This document shows positions 1-10,329 of a stretch of DNA of 64,000 bases, piece after piece. How positions within the stretch are numbered: the stretch's first letter is position 1; every line of letters begins with the position of its first letter. The notes under the pieces are model-generated. The model was not told the origin of the DNA and did no database searches. It saw only the letters and a program-made list of their open reading frames with translations. The DNA is from Arion vulgaris (Eukaryota; Mollusca; Gastropoda; Stylommatophora; Arionidae): the NCBI GenBank assembly GCA_020796225.1, contig CM036775.1, forward strand, positions 7,802,893 to 7,866,892, in the 5' to 3' direction. Position numbers and translations under genes: made by a program.

Positions 1-12
1 CAAGATAGTAGT

Positions 13-300
13 GGTGGTCTCTGTGGCTAAGTTGTTAATGTCGTGTGTTCGCTAAGCATTCCGAAGGTCGTAGGTTGGAATACAGAACAACGGGAGGGCG
101 TTGTTTGATTCCCCGTTGCATTTTCCCACTAGATTCACATGACTGTTGACTGTGCTACAGAGTTTTGTACCTTGCTCAATATTCACGTCAGATGGTGCGG
201 CATTACTGGGAAGAGTCACCACAGCATTACTGGGAAGAGTCACCGAGCCATTTTGGAAAACCCTGTGCAAATATGGCAACACTTGACCTGTCAGTTCTAA
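13..300 (+). repeat. SINE-3 copy, tRNA-headed
   Basis: The head resembles a tRNA: an A-box-like TGGCTAAGTTGTTAATG and a degenerate B-box about 30 bases later (GGTCGTAGGTTGGAATAC). The body matches the copies at 4193, 14143, 61692 and 62079, including the CCGAGCCAT...GGAAAACC end. A short internal duplication of the GGCATTACTGGGAAGAGTCACC part is visible at 200-245. Family assignment is by comparison inside this window only. Confidence 0.6.
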
Positions 301-616
301 TTATTATTATTCTCAAAGAGCCCTTCTTCAGTAGCCAAAAGGATAATTCCTAATTTTCTCCAATCCAAAACTAATGTTACTTATTTTCAGCTGGATACCC
401 TAGGGAATCGACCGTACTTGGTACTGAAGTTGAATCAGACACGTCGTTTAATGAATCCAGAGTGATGAAACTGTAATAAAATATTTTCCTCCTATAATGT
501 TTGTATTTAGAAAGTGTTTGCAATATTAACATATATAGTCTATTTCAACTTTATAGACGGTCAATTGACAAGTGTTTTACTGTAACAACTCTTAGTTTTG
601 CTTTTCTTCTCGTCCC

Positions 617-1215
617 TCAGCTCATATACAAGACCGTCTTACAAGAAGGTGCGCCCTTGTGCAATATCGCTTTCCACACAACTCTGTCATCAGCTAGTTT
701 TCCCCATGTGCTGAGATCTATAGAAACGTTTTTCATTGAGGCTTTGCAGACATCTTTATATGTGAGCAGTGGTCTGCCCTGGTTTCTGTTCACCTCCGAA
801 AGTTCGCAATACATTTGATTTGGTATGAGACAAGTTTTCATTCTTTCACCGACCATCTGAGTCGTCCACTGCTGAGCATGTCCATGATGGAAGGCAAGTT
901 TGCACGTTGCAGTACTTCAGAGTTGGTTATCTTGTCGTACCACCTGATGTTCATAATCTTGCGAGACATCGAAGGTGAAAGATGTTAAGTCTCCTCTCGT
1001 GTCTTGAGTAGGCTGTATATTTAAGAACTAATTACACAAGCTCGATATATTTGAATCTTCGTCTGCAATGTTAGTTTTGTGTTGTCCCACGCTCGCTTTG
1101 ATAGTTTGCCAATGTAATAACTGCACTCCCTTTACGATTGCTGATTTCTTCATCAAGAGAAAGGTTGGCAGTGACCATGGACCCAAGATTGCAAAAATGG
1201 TTGAACTGGTGTTAG
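617..1215 (-). mobile_element. LINE-D 3' coding fragment, antisense
   Basis: Read on the minus strand, this is a broken reverse-transcriptase C-terminal tail. The order runs LGSMVTANLSLDEEIS, then a HERRLNIFHLRCL-like stretch, then TNSEVLQRANLPSIMDML and a GRPLLTYKDVCKASMK block. That pattern is typical of RTE/craniofacial-like LINE tails. Frameshifts and stops are frequent. Paralogous copies lie at 5377-5950 and 6725-7108, so it is part of the composite repeat. Confidence 0.65.
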
Positions 1216-1704
1216 ATGTTTACCATTTAAAGTGATATTTGTTGTGTTACCTCCCTGACATAAAACAAATGTTTTGAAGACACTTATAGTCAGAGAAAAT
1301 AGGTCACATGCCTTGGCCAAATTATTGTCACATATGGGAGATAATAATAAACTTTTACGTTTGCTAAGGAGATAATCTTAATCCTATTTACAATATTAGA
1401 TATCTCAATTTTTCTGGAAATATCTAAAAAAACTTTAGTATATTTTAAAATTTTACAAAAAAAACTATAAATTACATTATTTTTAATTCACATTAGAAGA
1501 TCAAAAAAGTTATTGATTGCTTTTATAATTATAGATATTTTTTCTGCAGTATAAGTTTTTTTTACGTAATTCACTTTCTTAATTACATTTGTTTTAAAAA
1601 TCAAGGGACTAACATTTAACAGTATATTCGTTCCTGTGGAGCTAGGAAAATGATTAATTTTTTAGCGGCTTTTATAAAGCCTTTATAAATAAATGTGTAC
1701 AACT
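1216..1704. repeat. AT-rich block of the composite repeat
   Basis: No coding potential is visible. The block matches 5955-6440 and the two flanks of the THAP transposon (about 7900-7986 and 10330-10740), ending in a GCGGCTTTTATAAAGCC motif. A diverged copy is at 15180-15560. The CTTATAG at 1283-1289 is an unoccupied version of the THAP element's target site. Confidence 0.6.
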
Positions 1705-2214
1705 AATATTTTTCTGTTCTTGTAAATATTAAATAGAAAGGAAGCTGTTTGTCGCTGTTATCACAATACAGTCTTTCTAGTTATAATATAATAAAGATGG
1801 CCAAAGTTAAAGCTAAGAAACTGAGAGGCAAAAAGAAGGAAGAGCTCCTTAAACAGTTAGATGATCTCAAAAAGGAGTTGCAGATCTTGAGAGTGGCAAA
1901 AGTGACAGGTGGTGCTGCTGCCAAGTTGGGAAAGATTTACACAGTTAGGAAGTCTGTAGCTCGTGTCCTGACTGTCATTAATCAGACCCAAAAGGACAAT
2001 TTGCGTAAATTTTACCGCAAGAAAGCCCACAAACCCAAGGACCTGCGAGCAAAGAAGACCAGGGCTATGCGTAGATTACTCACACCTTTTGAGTTATCCA
2101 TCAAGAGCAAGAAGGAACTACGGAAGAAACGCCCGTACCCACTGAGAAAGTATGCAGTCAAGGAATAAATAATAAATTTATTGTGTATCCAAAAAAAATA
2201 AATAACATTTTTCT
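1705..2214 (+). mobile_element. RPL35 retrocopy with target-site duplication
   Basis: The RPL35 unit interrupts the composite repeat. The uninterrupted copies run straight from TATAAATAAATTTTGTA to TTTTTCTTC at about 10,700-10,745. It is flanked by near-identical 11-mers AATATTTTTCT (1705-1715) and AACATTTTTCT (2204-2214). The insert has a 5'UTR, an intronless CDS, AATAAA signals and an A-rich tail at 2191-2203. This is the structure of LINE-mediated retroposition of an mRNA. Confidence 0.8.
1797..2168 (+). CDS. RPL35: 60S ribosomal protein L35 (uL29), intronless intact copy
   Basis: The CDS encodes 123 residues, the usual length of eukaryotic L35, a protein at the rim of the 60S polypeptide exit tunnel. 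Visible family hallmarks are an MAKVKAK start, [58 protein letters not shown] and a YPLRKYAVK end. The start is placed at 1797 (AAGATGG, a good Kozak context). An in-frame upstream ATG at 1749 would add 16 residues foreign to the family. There is no frameshift or stop. Because the unit has a TSD and an A-tail inside a repeat, I read it as a retrocopy. The intact frame means it is either young or still expressed, and no promoter of its own is obvious. Confidence 0.93.
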   Translation: MAKVKAKKLRGKKKEELLKQLDDLKKELQILRVAKVTGGAAAKLGKIYTVRKSVARVLTVINQTQKDNLRKFYRKKAHKPKDLRAKKTRAMRRLLTPFELSIKSKKELRKKRPYPLRKYAVKE

Positions 2215-2396
2215 TCTTCAAACGCTCAATATCGAACATTTGAAAACCACTCTGTGTGATCTGAGCCTGAGAGCGATTGTTAATGCATCTACAAGTAGAC
2301 CATTTCCTCCGATTTGCGCGATACTTTTTATTTACTAGGGTAGCTTACCTAGACCGCTACATCAGCCTTATCTTACGACATGACTTGTAGGATAAT
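2215..2396 (-). repeat. SINE-2 copy, antisense
   Basis: Begins with TTCTTCTTC (the antisense AAG tail). Then follow the family blocks for CGATTGT, CTACAAGTAGACC, TTTTTATTTACTAGGG and CATCAGCC. It is truncated at 2396, where a LINE-A tail starts. Confidence 0.6.
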
Positions 2397-2735
2397 AATA
2401 ATAGTAATAATTCCTCTCGTACCATTATAAGTTACATAGTGCCTGCAAGTAATTTCTCCATACCGCTCTATCTCATCCATGGAACTGAGACCGATATTTC
2501 CTGCTCTCTCAGCAAAGTTCGTTTCAGGGTCTCCTTAGGTCGAACTCTCTTTCTTGAACCCTTTGCATCCCACTTCAATGCCTGCTTTGATATTCGTTGA
2601 TCATTTCTCCTCAAGGTGTGCCTAACATATCTCCATCTTCTCTTTCTAATAACAGTTGTCACTAGTGGTTGACCAGACATTTCTCTTTTTCCATCACTTC
2701 TCCTGAATTCGTTCCATTGTATATCCAATATTCGC
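2397..2735 (-). mobile_element. LINE-A 3' end, antisense
   Basis: Minus-strand reading gives WNEFRRSDGKREMSGQPLV, TTVIRKRRWRYVRHTLRRND, QRISKQALKWDAKGSRKR and ETLKRTLL, a retrotransposon C-terminal tail. On the plus strand it begins with an ATA/ATT-rich run, the antisense of the family's (ATT)n 3' tail. It is 5' truncated. Sister copies are at 18510, 31757, 52690 and 54680. Confidence 0.75.
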
Positions 2736-2739
2736 TCCA

Positions 2740-3104
2740 AAGAATAGTACCACTGCGGCCTACAAGGCATGTCGTAGAAGGTGATCAATGTAGGGGTCCA
2801 CTTTTTATTGCCGGGCCCGAAAGAGAAGGATAGAATATTCAGCAATGTGTACCTGTCAAAAACATCATAAGAGACAACTAAGGATGGCCAGGCGAGGGGC
2901 TGGTTTTCTCACGCTGTAGAAAAATTAAGCTACAAAATCTTCAACAAACATGAAAAGTACAACTAAAAGAAAAAACCTATCTCAAACATCCGACCAAGGG
3001 AAAGGTTCTCCAACATTATTTACTGTCGGAAAACTGGAACCACGCAGCGAAGGGAGTACGATAAGAAGTAGAAAGATGTAGAGAAGAGAGCAGGAGAATG
3101 ATAT
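2740..3104 (+). repeat. SINE-2-like head and LINE-E upstream segment
   Basis: AAAGAATAGTACCACTGCGG marks the SINE-2 type motif. The following 300 bases match 11035-11430 closely. The end reads NWNPRSEGS-like LINE-E coding (3015-3104) with indels. This forms the left flank of the first minisatellite. Confidence 0.5.
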
Positions 3105-4020
3105 TAAAAGGAAAGCCAAGACGTGAAAAGAATGTGAAGTGATGGTAAGAAAGAAAGAAAAGAATATGAAAGGATGACAAGAAAGAGAGGAAAGAATGTG
3201 AAAGGATGACAAGAGAAAGAGAGAAAAGAATATGAAAGGATGACAAGAAAGAAAGAAAAGAATATGAAAGGATGACAAGAAAGAAAGAAAAGAATATGAA
3301 AGGATGACAAGAAAGAGAGAAAAGAATATGAAAGGATGACAAGAAAGAAAGAAAAGAATATGAAAGGATGACAAGAAAGAGAGAAAAGAATATGAAAGGA
3401 TGACAAGAAAGAGAGAAAAGAATGTGAAAGGATGACAAGAAAGAGAGAAAAGAATGTGAAAGGATGACAAGAGAAAGAGAAAAGAATATGAAAGGATGAC
3501 AAGAGAAAGAGAGGAAAGAATGTGAAAGGATGACAAGAGAAAGAGAAAGAATATGAAAGGATGACAAGAAAGAGAGAAAAGAATGTGAAAGGATGACAAG
3601 AGAAAGAGAGAAAAGAATGTGAAAGGATGACAAGAGAAAGAGAGGAAAGAATGTGAAAGGATGACAAGAGAAGAGAGGAAGAATATGAAAGAATTGCAAG
3701 AAAGAGAGGAAAGAATATGAAAGAATTGCAAGAAAGAGAGGAAAGAATATGAAAGAATTGCAAGAAAGAGAGGAAAGAATATGAAAGAATTGCAAGAAAG
3801 AGAGGAAAGAATATGAAAGAATTGCAAGAAAGAGAGGAAAGAATATGAAAGAATTGCAAGAAAGAGAGGAATGAATATGAAAGAATTGCAAGAAAGAGAG
3901 GAAAGAATATGAAAGAATTGCAAGAAAGAGAGGAAAGAATATGAAAGAATTGCAAGAAAGAGAGGAAAGAATGTAAAAGGATGACCAGAAAGACTGTGAA
4001 AGGATGACAAGAAAGAGAGG
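3105..4020 (+). repeat. Purine-rich minisatellite 1 (about 32-bp units) inside LINE-E
   Basis: About 28 units of the type AAAGGATGACAAGAAAGAGA followed by GAAAAGAATATG. The last ten units use AAAGAATTGCAAGAAAGAG and are almost identical to each other. The plus strand is nearly all purine. The sequence immediately outside both ends is LINE-E coding, and the unit resembles the LINE-E stretch at 51,445-51,505. The long antisense open frames through the array are repeat artefacts. Confidence 0.9.
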
Positions 4021-4185
4021 AAGGGCTGGAAGAAGTTTACCGAAGACGTTTGCTCTGTTGAAAGTTGAAAGGGGAAGTAAAACATTTTGGCTGGCGCAGA
4101 CGATCATGATTCTACACAAACGTCTGCCCGGAGTATTGACGATCAGCTTAAATGCATGGTCGATTCCCCATCCTGCTGAAAATCA
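4021..4185 (+). mobile_element. LINE-E C-terminal end after minisatellite 1
   Basis: Translates to RKRGRAGRSLPKTFALLKVE and onward, homologous to GRTGRSLLKTCAPLGVER at about 51,500 and to 13,922-14,100. It gives the right-hand boundary of the array within the retrotransposon. Confidence 0.65.
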
Positions 4186-4192
4186 AGATAGT

Positions 4193-4460
4193 AGTGGTGA
4201 TCTCTGTTGCTAAGTTGTTAATGTCGTGGGTTCACTAAGCATTCCGAAGGTCGTAGGTTGGAATACAGAACAACGGGAGGGCGTTGTTTGATTCCCCGGT
4301 GCATTTTCCCACTAGATACACATGACTGTTGACTGTGCTACAGAGTTTTGTACCTTGCTCAATATTCGCGTCAGGTGGCGCGGCATTACTGGGAAGAGTC
4401 ACCGAGCCATTTTGGAAAACCCTGTGCAAATATGGCAACGCTTGACCTGTAAGTTCTAAT
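4193..4460 (+). repeat. SINE-3 copy
   Basis: Close paralog of 13-300: the same tRNA-like head and the same body, but without the internal duplication of the GGCATTACTGG part. Confidence 0.6.
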
Positions 4461-4783
4461 CATTATTATTCTCAAAGAGCCCTTCTTCAGTAGCACAGAG
4501 GATAATTCCTAATTTTCTCCAATCCAAAACTAATGTTACTTATTTTCAGCTGGATACCTAGGAATCGACCGTACTTGGTACTGAAGTTGAATCAGACATG
4601 TCGTTTAATGAATCCAGAGTGATGAAACTATAATAACATATTTTCCTCCTATAATGTTTGTATTTAGAAAGTGTTTGCAATATTAACATATATAGTCTAT
4701 TTCATCTTTATAGACGGTCAATTGACAAGTGTTTTACTGTGACAACTTCTGAGTTTTTGCTTTCTCTCTCGTCCTCAGCTCAT

Positions 4784-5365
4784 GGTAGGGTTGTTGCAGA
4801 GCGAAGTGGGCATACAGGACAACTACTTCTAGTATGAGGATGGAGGTTGAGGCGTTACTGCTGCCCTCCATTGATTTCTGGGACTTCATTTACTGGGGCA
4901 GTTGTTGTATCTGACTCTCAGTCGATGCTTCACAAGATCCAGAAGGGCAGGTTTCGGTATGAGTGGATGTCGTCTATAGAAGTTTCTAACCTCCAGCGGC
5001 TTACGTGGATATACTGTCCTGGGCATGCGGTGTTTACGGTAATGAGAGAGCGGACAGGCTTGCATCAACAGCATCGATTGTTGGGGAGTTGAAGATGGAT
5101 AAGGGATATTCTTCGGTCTCTTCGAGACTCTCTGTTGGATGAGGACACTAAAATCGATGTTGAATCGATCAAGCGATTAAGCAGTTTGGAATTACCTTTG
5201 TTCAAGTCGAACTGGATGCCTGAGAGGCAGAGTGAGAGGTGTGTTTAATCAGCGAGCCACAGGAACCATCAGTATGCATACTCTTCGATATCTGTTGGGG
5301 AGACTGAGCACCTATGGGTTTGCCCGGAGTGCAATGACGTCAGTTTAGTAACCAATAACCAACAA
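4784..5365 (+). mobile_element. LINE-C insertion (RNase H domain), perfect 11-bp TSD
   Basis: The insert is flanked by CCTCAGCTCAT at 4773-4783 and 5366-5376, and the empty site survives in the paralog near 617. The broken frame keeps RNase H landmarks: HGRVVAERSG, VVVSDSQSMLHKIQKGRF (an acidic catalytic residue in SDS), QRLTWIYCPGHA and NERADRLAS across a frameshift. A C-terminal HLWVCPECNDV follows. The 3' tail is AACCAATAACCAACAA. A 5'-truncated, dead copy. Confidence 0.85.
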
Positions 5366-5376
5366 CCTCAGCTCAT

Positions 5377-6440
5377 ATACAAGACCCGTCTCACAGAAGG
5401 TGCGCCCTTGTGCAATATCGCTTTCCACACTCTGTCATCAGCTAGTTTTCCCATGTGCTGAGATCTATAGAAAAGTTTTCATTGAGGCTTTGCAGACATC
5501 TATATATGTGAGCAATGGTCTGCCCTGGTTTCTGTTCACCTCCGAAAGTTCGCAATACATTTGATTTGGTATGAGACAAGTTTTCATTCTTTCACCGACC
5601 ATCTGAGTCGTCCACTGCTGAGCATGTCCATGATGGAAGGCAAGTTGCACGTTGCAGTACTTCAGAGTTGGTTATCTTGTCGTACCACCTGATGTTCAAA
5701 ATCTTGCGGAGACATCGAAGGTGAAAGATGTTAAGTCTCTCTCGTGTCTTGAGTAGGCTGTATATTTAAGAACTAATTACACAAGCTCGATATATTTGAA
5801 TCTTCGTCTGCAATGTTAGTTATGTGTTGTCCCACGCTCGCTTTGATAGTTTACCGAATGTAATATCCGCACTCCATTTACAATCGTTGATTTCTTCATC
5901 AAGAGAAAGGTTGGCAGTGACCATGGACCCAAGATAGCAAAATTGTTGAACTTGTGTTAGATGTTTACCATTTAAAGTGATATTTGTTGTGTTACCTCCC
6001 TGACATAAACAACTGTTTTGGAGACACTTATAGTCAGAGAAAATAGGTCACATGCCTTGGACAAATTATTGTCACATATGGGAGATAATAATAAACTTTT
6101 ACGTTTGCTAAGGGGATAATCTTTATCCTATTTACAATATTAGATATCTCAATTTTTCTGGAAACATTTAAAAAACTTTAGTATATTTTAAAATTTTACC
6201 AAAAAAACTATAAATTACATTATTTTAAATTCACATTAGAAGATCAAAAAAGTTATTGATTGCTTTTATAATTATAATTTTTTTTTCTGCTGTAAAAGAT
6301 TTTCACGTAATTTTCCTCATTAGTTACATTTGTTTAAAATTAAGAGAAAGTACAATGAAAAATACAAAAAATTCTGTACATTATAATAAAATTTTAGCGG
6401 CATTTATAAAGCCTGTATAAATAAATTGTCTGCAACACTA
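5377..6440 (-). repeat. Composite repeat copy II: LINE-D antisense plus AT-rich block
   Basis: Paralog of 617-1704 with scattered indels. The 5377-5950 part is antisense LINE-D tail. The 5955-6440 part is the AT-rich block with CTTATAG (6027-6033), again an unoccupied THAP target. Confidence 0.6.
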
Positions 6441-6443
6441 TTA

Positions 6444-6705
6444 TTCTTCTTCGAACGCCCCATATCGACCACTTGTTAACCATTCTGTCTGATGTGAGCC
6501 TAAGAGCGATTGTACGTAAATAAGTTACAAATCAGTTACGAACTTACAAGTAGGCCAGCACATCAAATTTCTGTGACGCTATTTATTTATTTATACTAGT
6601 GTAGCTTCCCTAGGCTCTACCTCCGTCGCCTCTTATGACATGTCTTGTATTTCACAGTGTTACTATTATTTGCTCCCCTTGCGAGCCCCGGCAACTCAAG
6701 GGCGG
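6444..6705 (-). repeat. SINE-2 copy, antisense, near full length
   Basis: Runs from TTCTTCTTCGAACGCCCC through CCTAAGAGCGATTGTACG, TTATTTATTTATACTAG and CGCCTCTTATGACATG to GCTCCCCTTGCGAGCCCCGG. It is a long copy of the family, useful as a reference. Confidence 0.65.
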
Positions 6706-6724
6706 TTGGTATCCCCACCCCGCC

Positions 6725-7108
6725 ACCAAAAGTTCACAGAACAACATTTGTTTTGGTATGCGATAAGTTTCCATTCTTTTCACATGCCTCAACCATCTTA
6801 GTTGTCCACTTCTGAGCATGTCCATGATGGAAGGCAAGTTTGCACGTTGCTGTACTTCAGAGTTGGTTATCTTGTCGTACCACCTGATTTTAATAATCTT
6901 ACGGAGACGTCGAAGGTGAAAGATGTTAAGTCTCCTCTCGTGTCTTGAGTAGGCTGTCTATGTTTCTGAGCCATATAGTAAGGAACTAATTACACAAGCT
7001 CGATATATTTGAATCTTCGTCTACAATGTTAGTTATGTGCTATCTCACGCTCGCTTTGATAGCTTGTCGAATGTAGTTGCCGCACTCCCTATACGAGCGT
7101 TGATTTCT
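6725..7108 (-). mobile_element. LINE-D 3' fragment, antisense (copy III)
   Basis: The minus strand shows MPSIMDMLRSGQLRWLRHVK, RMETYRIPKQMLFCELL and the HERRLN block. It is interrupted at about 7108 by a LINE-C insert and resumes at about 7850 (CAAGAGAAAGGTTGGCAGCG). Confidence 0.65.
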
Positions 7109-7111
7109 TCA

Positions 7112-7850
7112 GTTTCAGTTTGGAATATCTTCATTGCACTCCGGACATGTCATAGGTGCTCCGATCTCTTTCGCAAAATATCCCCAACAGCGTCCAGCTA
7201 CTGATCGTACCAGTTCGATTTTGATTGATGAGCCACTCACGTACATTTTATGCTGTTCTTTTCTTGCTACTCCAATCTTCAGACCCAGCTCCTGCAATCT
7301 AGTAGTTGACGTGGATTAGTTTAAATGAAAATCTTCTTTGCGCCACACTCTATGAGGGCGTTCAAAATATCAGCTCTATCCATTGGCTGGCCCTCTGATA
7401 TGATGGCAGAGCCAGCCAGCCTGTCTGCTTTCTTATTGATAATGACACCCATGTGCCCCGGAACGAAGATAAGTGTGATTCTGTAAATTGTTGACGCTTG
7501 TAGTAATTCAGTCCATTGCCTGCGCACCGAACCAGCCTCTACCTTGCGGATCATACTCAATGAATCAATCAGAATGCACGCATGAGTGTAGTTTTGTGAC
7601 TCCAGCCAACGTAAAGCATTAGTCACCGCCAGTACCTCCATTGTCATACTGCTATTTGACATACGAAATGCACCACTGGCCTCATGGACCATTCTGCCAC
7701 ATGAGCTTGCAGAGAAGGCCCATGCGGACTTTCGGGACAAACTACCGATCCATCCGTGTAAATCACAACGGCACCTTCATTACACAGTTTTCATCAATGA
7801 TAGCTTTAACGTCTGCATCCAGCGCCACGGATTCCTCTCTTTGAAACTTT
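7112..7850 (-). mobile_element. LINE-C fragment with well-preserved RNase H, antisense
   Basis: The minus-strand frame 7740-7321 keeps an RNase H domain almost intact: MEVLAVTNALRWLE (catalytic Glu), HACILIDSLSMI (catalytic Asp), TLIFVPGHMGV, KKADRLAGSA (catalytic Asp) and GQPMDRADILNAL. The next frame (7297-7115) gives QELGLKIGVARKEQHK and ends APMTCPECNEDIPN, the family's Cys-bearing C-terminus. The insertion breaks the LINE-D fragment. The best-preserved RNase H in the window. Confidence 0.75.
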
Positions 7851-8099
7851 ATCAAGAGAAAGGTTGGCAGCGACCATGGACCCAAGATGGCAACAATTTT
7901 GAACCGGTGTTAGATGGTTACCATTTAAAGTGATATTTGTTGTGTTACCTCCCTGACATAAACAACTGTTTTGGAGACACTTATAGCGTGGCCAACGTAA
8001 CTACTGGCCTACGCGCTATATTTTTCAAGATGGAGGGTGAGGCGGATTATTCAAACGTGTTTAGTAAACATATGGACATTTTAGTAAACATACGGACTC

Positions 8100-8430
8100 A
8101 AACAGACTTCTTTAGTAAACATAACAACAAGATAACGATGCCTAGTAAGTGCTGTGTACCAAAATGTAGATCAAATTACGATTGTAATTATATATGTATA
8201 ATATAAGTTAATTTAACAAGTACCTTCTTCAGTAAACCTAACTGTTATCAGTGTTGTAAACATGACAATAAAATAACGATGCCTAGCTAGTAAGTAATGT
8301 GTACCAAAATGTAGATCAAATTACGATTATAATTATATGTATAATTTAACAATTACCTTCTTTAATAAACATAACAACAAAATAACGCTGCCTAGAAAGT
8401 GTTGTGTACCGAAATGTAGACAAGGAACAT
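8100..8430 (+). pseudogene. Three tandem THAP-domain starts
   Basis: Frame 8138 reads MPSKCCVPKCRSNYDCN, the C-x4-C start of a C2CH THAP zinc finger, then stops. A similar block recurs at about 8279 (CTAGCTAGTAAGTAATG, damaged) and 8390 (CCTAGAAAGTGTTGTGTACC). The units are 110-145 bases. None continues into the His and AVPTxF part of a THAP domain, so none is a complete DNA-binding domain. Confidence 0.6.
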
Positions 8431-8454
8431 ACACCATGTTCTATTGTATAATTA

Positions 8455-8745
8455 TTGAAAGCACCAGCTATAGGACTCAGTATTAAAATAGATCAAGACA
8501 TGTCTTTTACTGTTCACATAAAGAAAGTTTCCATAGATAAGAGTTCTTTTAACTGGCTGTCAAATAGTGGAAAAATTGAGAGATGGTTTCATGTTGAAAA
8601 CATCTTGTCCATGCAAATCATGAAAAGATTTAGAAGAGCACCAACTATTGACTATTACATGACAATGGCACACGATAATCTGGTTGAAGTAATTAGCTTA
8701 TCATCCACAACAAGCATTAGTTTTGTGCCAGAGAAAACACTCTAA
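8455..8745 (+). pseudogene. 96-codon frame of the THAP transposon, unassigned part
   Basis: Open from MKAPAIGLSIKIDQDMSFTV to VPEKTL, with no recognisable motif. It sits in the order expected for the transposase body after the THAP start. I cannot place it in a catalytic domain. It is probably a surviving exon-like piece of the element's protein. Confidence 0.35.
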
Positions 8746-8864
8746 TTCCTTGCTGAGCAGTTGCATCTGGTCAGAACTAAAGATAACAGAAAATGGTATA
8801 ACACTCAGTGTTTTGCATTTATGACATATTAAATTGAACCTGATCTGTCCTCATATCATCTGGA

Positions 8865-9910
8865 TATGGAGATAAGTTCTTAGCCACGACAAACCGTAAG
8901 GAGATTGTCATACAAATTGTAACTACCAGTTACATGAAATTCTCATTATACAGTACTGTATGTGTCTGCGGAGCTCAAAAAGAAATATTTTATTGTCTGC
9001 GGTTCCAACATTTTCCTCAACAATGATATAAAAATCAGGAATGTTCAATGCAATGTTCAGCAAGCTGCTTTTTCACAAAAAGGAAAGAAGCAAAATTCAG
9101 TAGTAGATAAATATTTTTGTGTAATACTGTTTAGTTTATGTGCTAATCAAGTTGTAGTGTTGTGAAAATTGATTGGCACATCATTTTTGTTTTCCCTTGT
9201 TATCCTGTATCACTAGTGATCTCTTCGGACATAATGTATCAAAAGTTGTCATGTAGACTTGATTTCATTCGATATAATGTATCAAAAGTTGTCATGTAGA
9301 CTATTGATTTCATTCGACATAATGTAATAAAAGTTGTAACATAGACTATTGATCTCCTTCGATATAATGTATCAAAAGTTGTCATGTAGACTATTGATCT
9401 CATTCGACATAATGTATCAAAAGTTGGTATGTAGACTATTGATCTCCTTCAACATAATGTAATAAAAAATGGTGTTCCATTTAACTACACATATTTAATA
9501 GATAGGGGTGGACTGAAGTACCTATCACAGGATCTCACTGTTCTCTGCTTCATATCATATATAGTTGTTCAAAAGCCGATATCATCTGACTATGAAGATA
9601 AGTTCTTGGTCACGACAAACCAGAAGGAGATTGTCATACAAATTGTAACTGCCAGCTACATAAAATTCTCATTAGACAGTACTGCATGTATCTGCGGAGC
9701 TCAAAAAGAAAAACTTTATTGTCCGCGGTTCCAACATTTGCTAACATTTTCCTCAACAATTAAGGAAAATAAGGAATGATCAATGCAATGTTCAGCAAAC
9801 TGCTTCTTCACAAAAAGGGAAAGTAGCAAAATTCAGTAGTAAATAAATATATTTATGTAATACTGTTTAGTTTCTGTGCTAATCAAGCTGTGGTGATGTG
9901 CAAACTTGTG
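8865..9910 (+). repeat. Internal duplication and 50-bp tandem repeat within the THAP element
   Basis: Block 8865-9170 is repeated with about 15% difference at 9587-9900 (shared GAGATTGTCATACAAATTG and GTCTGCGGAGCTC-type pieces). Between them, 9215-9470 holds five units of roughly 50 bases built on CATAATGTATCAAAAGTTGT. Confidence 0.75.
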
Positions 9911-10329
9911 ACTGACTAATTCGTGGATTACTGATAAGTGATGTTAGTTTATGTGCTAATCAAGATGTGGTGTTGTGCAAACATGTAGCTTACTTATTCA
10001 TGGATAACTGAAGAGAGACTACCATAAGCTGATGTAAGTACAATAGTTATCATATTTAAAATTAATCTAAGTATTCTGTATAAAATTAAACTAAAATAGT
10101 ATGTGAGAGCAACATCTATAGCTACTCATCAGAAAACATCTTCTGTAATACACACATGCATCCAAAAACAAGTTTCTAACATCTGCAAGATGTATTGTCT
10201 AGATCAGCGTTTCCCAATAGTAACAGTCAATAGTTAGTCTGTGAGAATACACCGCCTCAGCCTGTGACGTCACATGGCAATATTGCCGTCCGCGCTGAGG
10301 CCAGTTAGTAACGTTGGCCACGCTTATAG

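Larger units (their letters stand above)
7987..10322 (+). mobile_element. THAP-type DNA transposon, TIRs and TSD, decayed
   Basis: Terminal inverted repeats begin CGTGGCCAACGTAACTA (left) and CGTGGCCAACGTTACTAA (right, reverse complement), matching imperfectly over about 31 bases. CTTATAG is duplicated at 7980-7986 and 10323-10329 and occurs once in two empty paralogs (1283 and 6027). The interior has THAP-like starts, a 96-codon frame and internal repeats. The THAP domain suggests P-element-like ancestry. P elements make 8-bp duplications; here 7 match and the eighth differs. No full transposase remains. Confidence 0.8.

Noticed and set aside
501..856. Small open frames on both strands
   Set aside because: The region is a broken antisense LINE-D tail; the plus-strand frame is its shadow.
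2982..4119. Three overlapping minus-strand frames of 280-370 codons
   Set aside because: The same artefact in the 32-bp minisatellite; FHILSSLSC-type repeats in every phase.
10205..10225. hAT-like end CAGCGTTTCCCAA inside the THAP element
   Set aside because: No partner end and no 8-bp duplication found; probably chance.
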